Positions 14,620-17,583 of a stretch of DNA of 17,583 bases are shown here, one piece after another. The stretch lies in NCBI GenBank assembly GCA_020350725.1, contig CP070719.1:1132998-1150580 (forward strand). Reading direction: 5' to 3'. Each line of letters begins with the position of its first letter. The first letter of the stretch is position 1. Origin of the DNA: a bacterium (lineage in GTDB: Bacteria; BMS3Abin14). The notes under the pieces are model-generated. The model saw nothing but the letters and a program-made list of their open reading frames with translations. It had not been told where the DNA came from and made no database searches. The position numbers and the translations under genes are program-made.

Positions 14620-15789
14620 ATGGCCGGTTCCAATCGATTCGCCCTCGCGGTTATCCTGTCTTCGGCTACCCTCACCATCATGGCAGGGAGCGTCATCGCC
14701 CCGGTACTGAACCTCATGAGAGAGGGGCTGGGTGTCGCTCCCGCGTCCGTCGGACTGATCATCACCACACATGGGCTGTTCATGGCCCTCTTCAGCCCCC
14801 TGATGGGCCACGTTATCGACAGGGAAGGGGCCAGACGGCCTTACATTGCCGCCCTCATCGCATACGGTCTCGCCGGAGGGTCCGGTCTCCTCATCGACTC
14901 CTACTGGGTTCTCCTCGTCAGCAGGGCATGCCTCGGCATTGCCCTGGCAGGGATCTTCGCCGCGATCAACGTTCTGATCCTGAACACCTACGAAGGGGCC
15001 GAACGCAACAGGGTCATGGGATGGCGGGGAAGCGCCCAGAGTTTCGGCGGCGTTATCTGGCCGGTTTTGGGCGGAGCCCTCGGAGGGGTTTCCTGGCATC
15101 TTCCCTTTGCCGTGTACTTGCTTTCCATACCTATCGGCCTTGCCGCGATAGCTGCTGTTTCTGAGCCAGGGGGCCGCCACCTGTCCAACGGGGGAGGGGA
15201 GGACGCAAAGTCGGTATTCATGATCTTTCGGGAGAAAAGGATCCTCGCCATCATCTACGGACTCATGTTCTCCGGCAGCGTTCTTCTCTACGTCATTGTG
15301 ATCTTTCTGCCCCAACTGCTCGAGACTTTCGGCATCAAAAGCACCTTCAGGATCGGCATCTTCCTCACCGCCATGACGGGTTCCGCGGGGGTGACCGCCT
15401 ACGTCTATGGACATATACGATCCCGATTTTCCTACCGACCGATCGTTGTGTCGGCCTCCATTCTCTGGACGGCCGCATTTGCCTCCCTGTCATTGGCTTC
15501 CAGCCCCTCCCTCGTAGCTGTCTCCGTGGCCCTTTTCGGAGTGAGCCAGGGTCTTGTCATGCCCACGGTCATGGTGTGGATCGGTGATGTGGTCCCGACC
15601 GCTTTCCGGGGGAGGTTCAGTTCCTACCTGGGAACGTTCGGTTTTGTCGGGCAGTTCCTGTCCCCCATTCTCTTCGCGCCGGTGTTGATCCTTGTGGGTT
15701 TGCGGGGGGTCTTCCTCGTCGGCGCCGGTATCGGTGCGGCCTGGTTCCTGACGCTCCTTCTCGGTCTGAGAGAGGAGACGGGGGCCTAG
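14620..15789 (+). CDS. MFS transporter, drug-efflux-like
   Basis: A 389-residue major facilitator superfamily protein with about 12 hydrophobic segments, an inner-membrane secondary transporter. The motif-A region between helices 2 and 3 is readable as SPLMGHVIDREGARRPYI (residues about 59-76), matching the G-x-x-x-D-R-x-G-R-R pattern. The central cytoplasmic loop is near residues 185-205. Substrate cannot be assigned; the helix-5 area GWRGSAQSFGGVIWPVLGG resembles drug:H+ antiporters. The ATG at 14620 has no clear Shine-Dalgarno. An imperfect palindrome, GAAGT/ACTTC around TAAAAT (14572-14588), just upstream might be an operator over a weak -10. Confidence 0.88.
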   Translation: MAGSNRFALAVILSSATLTIMAGSVIAPVLNLMREGLGVAPASVGLIITTHGLFMALFSPLMGHVIDREGARRPYIAALIAYGLAGGSGLLIDSYWVLLVSRACLGIALAGIFAAINVLILNTYEGAERNRVMGWRGSAQSFGGVIWPVLGGALGGVSWHLPFAVYLLSIPIGLAAIAAVSEPGGRHLSNGGGEDAKSVFMIFREKRILAIIYGLMFSGSVLLYVIVIFLPQLLETFGIKSTFRIGIFLTAMTGSAGVTAYVYGHIRSRFSYRPIVVSASILWTAAFASLSLASSPSLVAVSVALFGVSQGLVMPTVMVWIGDVVPTAFRGRFSSYLGTFGFVGQFLSPILFAPVLILVGLRGVFLVGAGIGAAWFLTLLLGLREETGA

Positions 15790-15841
15790 AGCGGGCTTTA
15801 CGGATGCCAAGCATGAGGTTTACGAGGGAAAATGGTTGAAT

Positions 15842-16040
15842 CTGAAATTATCCCAAAATCCAAGGGCTAAAATCCAAAAGGATCGCTGCCGGTTCCCGGT
15901 TCACAGTAAAAACCCTGAACCTGCAACCTGGAACGATGTTCGCTTCCGCGCCCCATCTCTCCCTGACCGCGGGCCCGTGTCTCCGCGTCCGAAGGCCCCT
16001 CTTTGGACTCAGGACGCTGGGCTCTGGACTTTATTCTATT
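15842..16040. repeat. Intergenic repeat cluster 4
   Basis: The 281-base gap between the MFS and cupin genes is filled by word arrays. AATCC words lie at 15850-15880 (irregular 7/8 steps). GGTTC units start at 15891 and 15898. AACC units start at 15911, 15918, 15925 and 15932. GG-marked units start at 16005, 16012, 16019 and 16026. Block order follows clusters 1 and 2 but the dispersed dyad element is absent. Confidence 0.8.
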
Positions 16041-16070
16041 CTGGAACCGATTTCCGAAAGGAGGCCGATG

Positions 16071-16364
16071 ATGAAACCGCCTGATATCACCAGGGTGTTT
16101 AAAGGTCCGGCGAACGAATTCGAAGTCGAGATCGTCTTTGCCAACGAAGGGAATCAGTCTCCCAAAGAGGGACACGCTTACGACGAGATCATCGTCGTGA
16201 CGGACGGTACCATTTCTCTGGAAAGGAGCGACCGGGAAGAGATCGAAACCTATTCACCGTTCGATCTCATTTTCCTTCCCAAAGGCACCGTTCACCAGAT
16301 CACGGTCGAAGAGGCCCCCGTCAAGCTCGTCATCATACATCCCGATCGCAGGGAGGAGGAGTGA
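16071..16364 (+). CDS. Small single-domain cupin
   Basis: A 97-residue cupin beta-barrel. Motif 1 is GHAYDEIIVVTDG (34-46), in which only one of the two usual histidines is present (His35; Tyr37 stands at the second), with Glu39. Motif 2 is PKGTVHQITV (70-79) with His75. Metal binding through His35/Glu39/His75 is plausible. The end VKLVIIHPDR is typical of short bacterial cupins of unknown substrate. AAGGAGG (16058-16064) supports ATG 16071 (6-base spacing) over the adjacent ATG 16068. It is followed after 52 bases by the cold-shock gene's predicted promoter, so the two are likely separate units. Confidence 0.85.
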   Translation: MKPPDITRVFKGPANEFEVEIVFANEGNQSPKEGHAYDEIIVVTDGTISLERSDREEIETYSPFDLIFLPKGTVHQITVEEAPVKLVIIHPDRREEE

Positions 16365-16416
16365 CCAAGGGGATTGAAGATTTTCCCCCTGTTCGTGTTG
16401 CACCTGTATTTTTCCC

Positions 16417-16445
16417 TTGCTTTCGATCTCCGTTTGACGTATAAG
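16417..16445 (+). promoter_or_regulatory. Sigma-70-type promoter for the cold-shock gene
   Basis: TTGCTT (16417-16422), a 17-bp spacer and TATAAG (16440-16445). The predicted start near 16452 gives a 5' untranslated leader of about 160 bases, similar in length to E. coli cspA-type leaders. Confidence 0.5.
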
Positions 16446-16451
16446 GGCCCT

Positions 16452-16816
<365 letters not shown>

Positions 16817-16839
16817 GGCTTGACCGTAAAGAGCCACGG

Positions 16840-16874
16840 AAAGGCCCCCGGGTGCAAGCCCGGGGGCCTTTTCT
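16840..16874 (+). terminator. Strong rho-independent terminator after cold-shock gene
   Basis: AAAGGCCCCCGGG (16840-16852) pairs perfectly over 13 bp with CCCGGGGGCCTTT (16859-16871) across a 6-base loop, followed by TTTTCT. It lies 24 bases after the stop. On the minus strand it also follows the convergent thioesterase stop, but with only a TTT run, so two-way action is possible but weaker. Confidence 0.92.
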
Positions 16875-16919
16875 GCTTAATACCGGAAAACAGAGACGGC
16901 AGGAGCCTGAATTGCCTGC

Positions 16920-17345
16920 CTAGGGTCTCAGTATCCTCTTCGTAGTGGCCGCCTCCATGAGGAGAAAACGTCCTTCCCCCAGCGCCACCAGAGTTCCATC
17001 CGGGCCGAACATCTTCGCCTCGGCTGTAAAGTGTTTTGCCGTCTCCCTTTTGAGGGTCGCAAAGGCTCGCACCTTCACCCCGGGGGAGATGGCACATCGA
17101 AAGGTCACCTTCAGGGATTGGGTGAGGTAGTACATGTCCCGCTGAAAGGAGAGCCTGCCCAGGACCTCGCTCAGAAAGCCTGCAACAGCCCCCACGTGGA
17201 CGGTGTCCTGATAGCCGCAGTGCTGCTCCTGGAAGGTGCAGACACCCTCGACATCCCCGTTCTCCATATTCCGGAAAGTGGCCCTGAGTCCGTATTCGCT
17301 GCTCGGACCGCAGCCGAAACACCCATCGAAACCTTTCTGTTCCAT
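16920..17345 (-). CDS. PaaI/4HBT-type hotdog-fold thioesterase
   Basis: A 141-residue single-hotdog protein, probably an acyl-CoA thioesterase. The opening CFGCGPSSEYGLRATF (residues 9-24) matches the C-x-G-C-G-x-x-N-P-x-G-L signature of this subgroup. The central VHVGAVAGFLSEVLGRLSF segment (49-67) is the hotdog helix, with Glu in the usual acidic position. The strand VKVTFRCAISPG-like LKVTFRCAISPGVKVRAFA follows. ATG 17345 is chosen because GAGGAGG (complement of 17351-17357) sits 5 bases upstream; the open frame extends to 17408 without further family similarity. Substrate is unknown. It is convergent with the cold-shock gene. Confidence 0.85.
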   Translation of the reverse strand: MEQKGFDGCFGCGPSSEYGLRATFRNMENGDVEGVCTFQEQHCGYQDTVHVGAVAGFLSEVLGRLSFQRDMYYLTQSLKVTFRCAISPGVKVRAFATLKRETAKHFTAEAKMFGPDGTLVALGEGRFLLMEAATTKRILRP

Positions 17346-17473
17346 TGAAGCCTCCTCGGCTGTACAGGTGTGACTTCCCGGCGGCAAGGCCGCCCCTTTG
17401 CAGGACACCCCGATATAATTTTAGCAGGAAATAGCGGATCGGAAGGGCAGTGGGGTATCGGAAGGGCAGTTGC

Positions 17474-17571
17474 CGGTTCACGGTTCACGGTTGGCAACCG
17501 CCGTGATTCGTGATTTGTGATTCGTAATGCGAATAGACGAGTTCACATTTCACCGTTCACGGTTCACAGCT
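17474..17571. repeat. Intergenic repeat cluster 5 (continues to window end)
   Basis: CGGTTCA-type units start at 17474, 17481 and 17488. GTGATT units start at 17503, 17510 and 17517, with a degenerate GTAATG at 17524. TTCAC units start at 17542, 17549, 17556 and 17563. Every step is 7 bp. The GTGAT word also occurs in cluster 2 and the TTCAC word in cluster 1. The last bases of the window hold no other feature. Confidence 0.85.
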
Positions 17572-17583
17572 GGAAAGCAGAGC

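Noticed and set aside
15936-16070. Longer N-terminal extension of the cupin
   Set aside because: The upstream frame translates repeat cluster 4 and lacks a start with a ribosome site, while AAGGAGG directly precedes the ATG pair at 16068/16071.

Overview
This is a GC-rich bacterial chromosomal segment carrying ordinary housekeeping genes as single-gene units, with unusual repeat-filled gaps between some of them. A tetraheme class III cytochrome c, an NAD-type malic enzyme, a ~1,000-residue NAD-glutamate dehydrogenase, a DUF169 protein and an FmdB-type zinc ribbon together suggest a Desulfobacterota-like (former Deltaproteobacteria) anaerobe or facultative anaerobe. This taxonomy is inference; there is no rRNA or other phylogenetic marker. 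I see no tRNA, CRISPR array, transposase or phage gene.

Layout. Positions 1-95 hold the C-terminal end of a PQQ-type sugar dehydrogenase. A repeat cluster follows (about 104-490), then a secreted PHB-depolymerase/LpqC-type esterase (579-1523), malic enzyme (1758-3473) and a periplasmic tetraheme cytochrome c3 (3686-4051) with a clear terminator. On the minus strand comes a 76-residue protein built on an exact 7-residue Asp-Arg-Arg repeat (4277-4507). A possible 58-residue ORF is stop/start coupled to a small membrane protein (4783-5255). The long NAD-glutamate dehydrogenase (5320-8343, minus) is divergent from a NERD-nuclease/SF1-helicase fusion (8505-10175). A second repeat cluster separates that gene from a convergent DUF169 gene (10471-11247, minus), which is divergent from a PurF-like protein whose glutaminase site looks dead (11474-12955). 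A third repeat cluster leads to an FmdB-like zinc ribbon (13555-13719), a DoxX-family membrane protein (14008-14454), an MFS transporter (14620-15789), a fourth cluster, a small cupin (16071-16364), a cold-shock protein with a long structured leader (16616-16816), a strong terminator, a convergent hotdog thioesterase (16920-17345, minus) and a fifth cluster running off the end.

How the genes relate. Malic enzyme and glutamate dehydrogenase both feed NADH, pyruvate and 2-oxoglutarate into central metabolism, and the cytochrome is a periplasmic electron carrier. Nothing in their arrangement shows a dedicated joint pathway, and most genes appear to be independently transcribed.

The most striking feature is in the gaps. 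Five intergenic clusters consist of many short 'word' arrays whose sequences differ from block to block but whose period is almost always exactly 7 bp, with C-rich or G-rich blocks of period 8. Blocks recur in similar order, sometimes inverted, together with a ~35-bp dyad element present in three copies. This resembles in principle the heptanucleotide STRR repeats of heterocystous cyanobacteria, but with many different unit sequences. The other items most worth attention are the heptad DRR protein and the PurF-like protein lacking Cys1.
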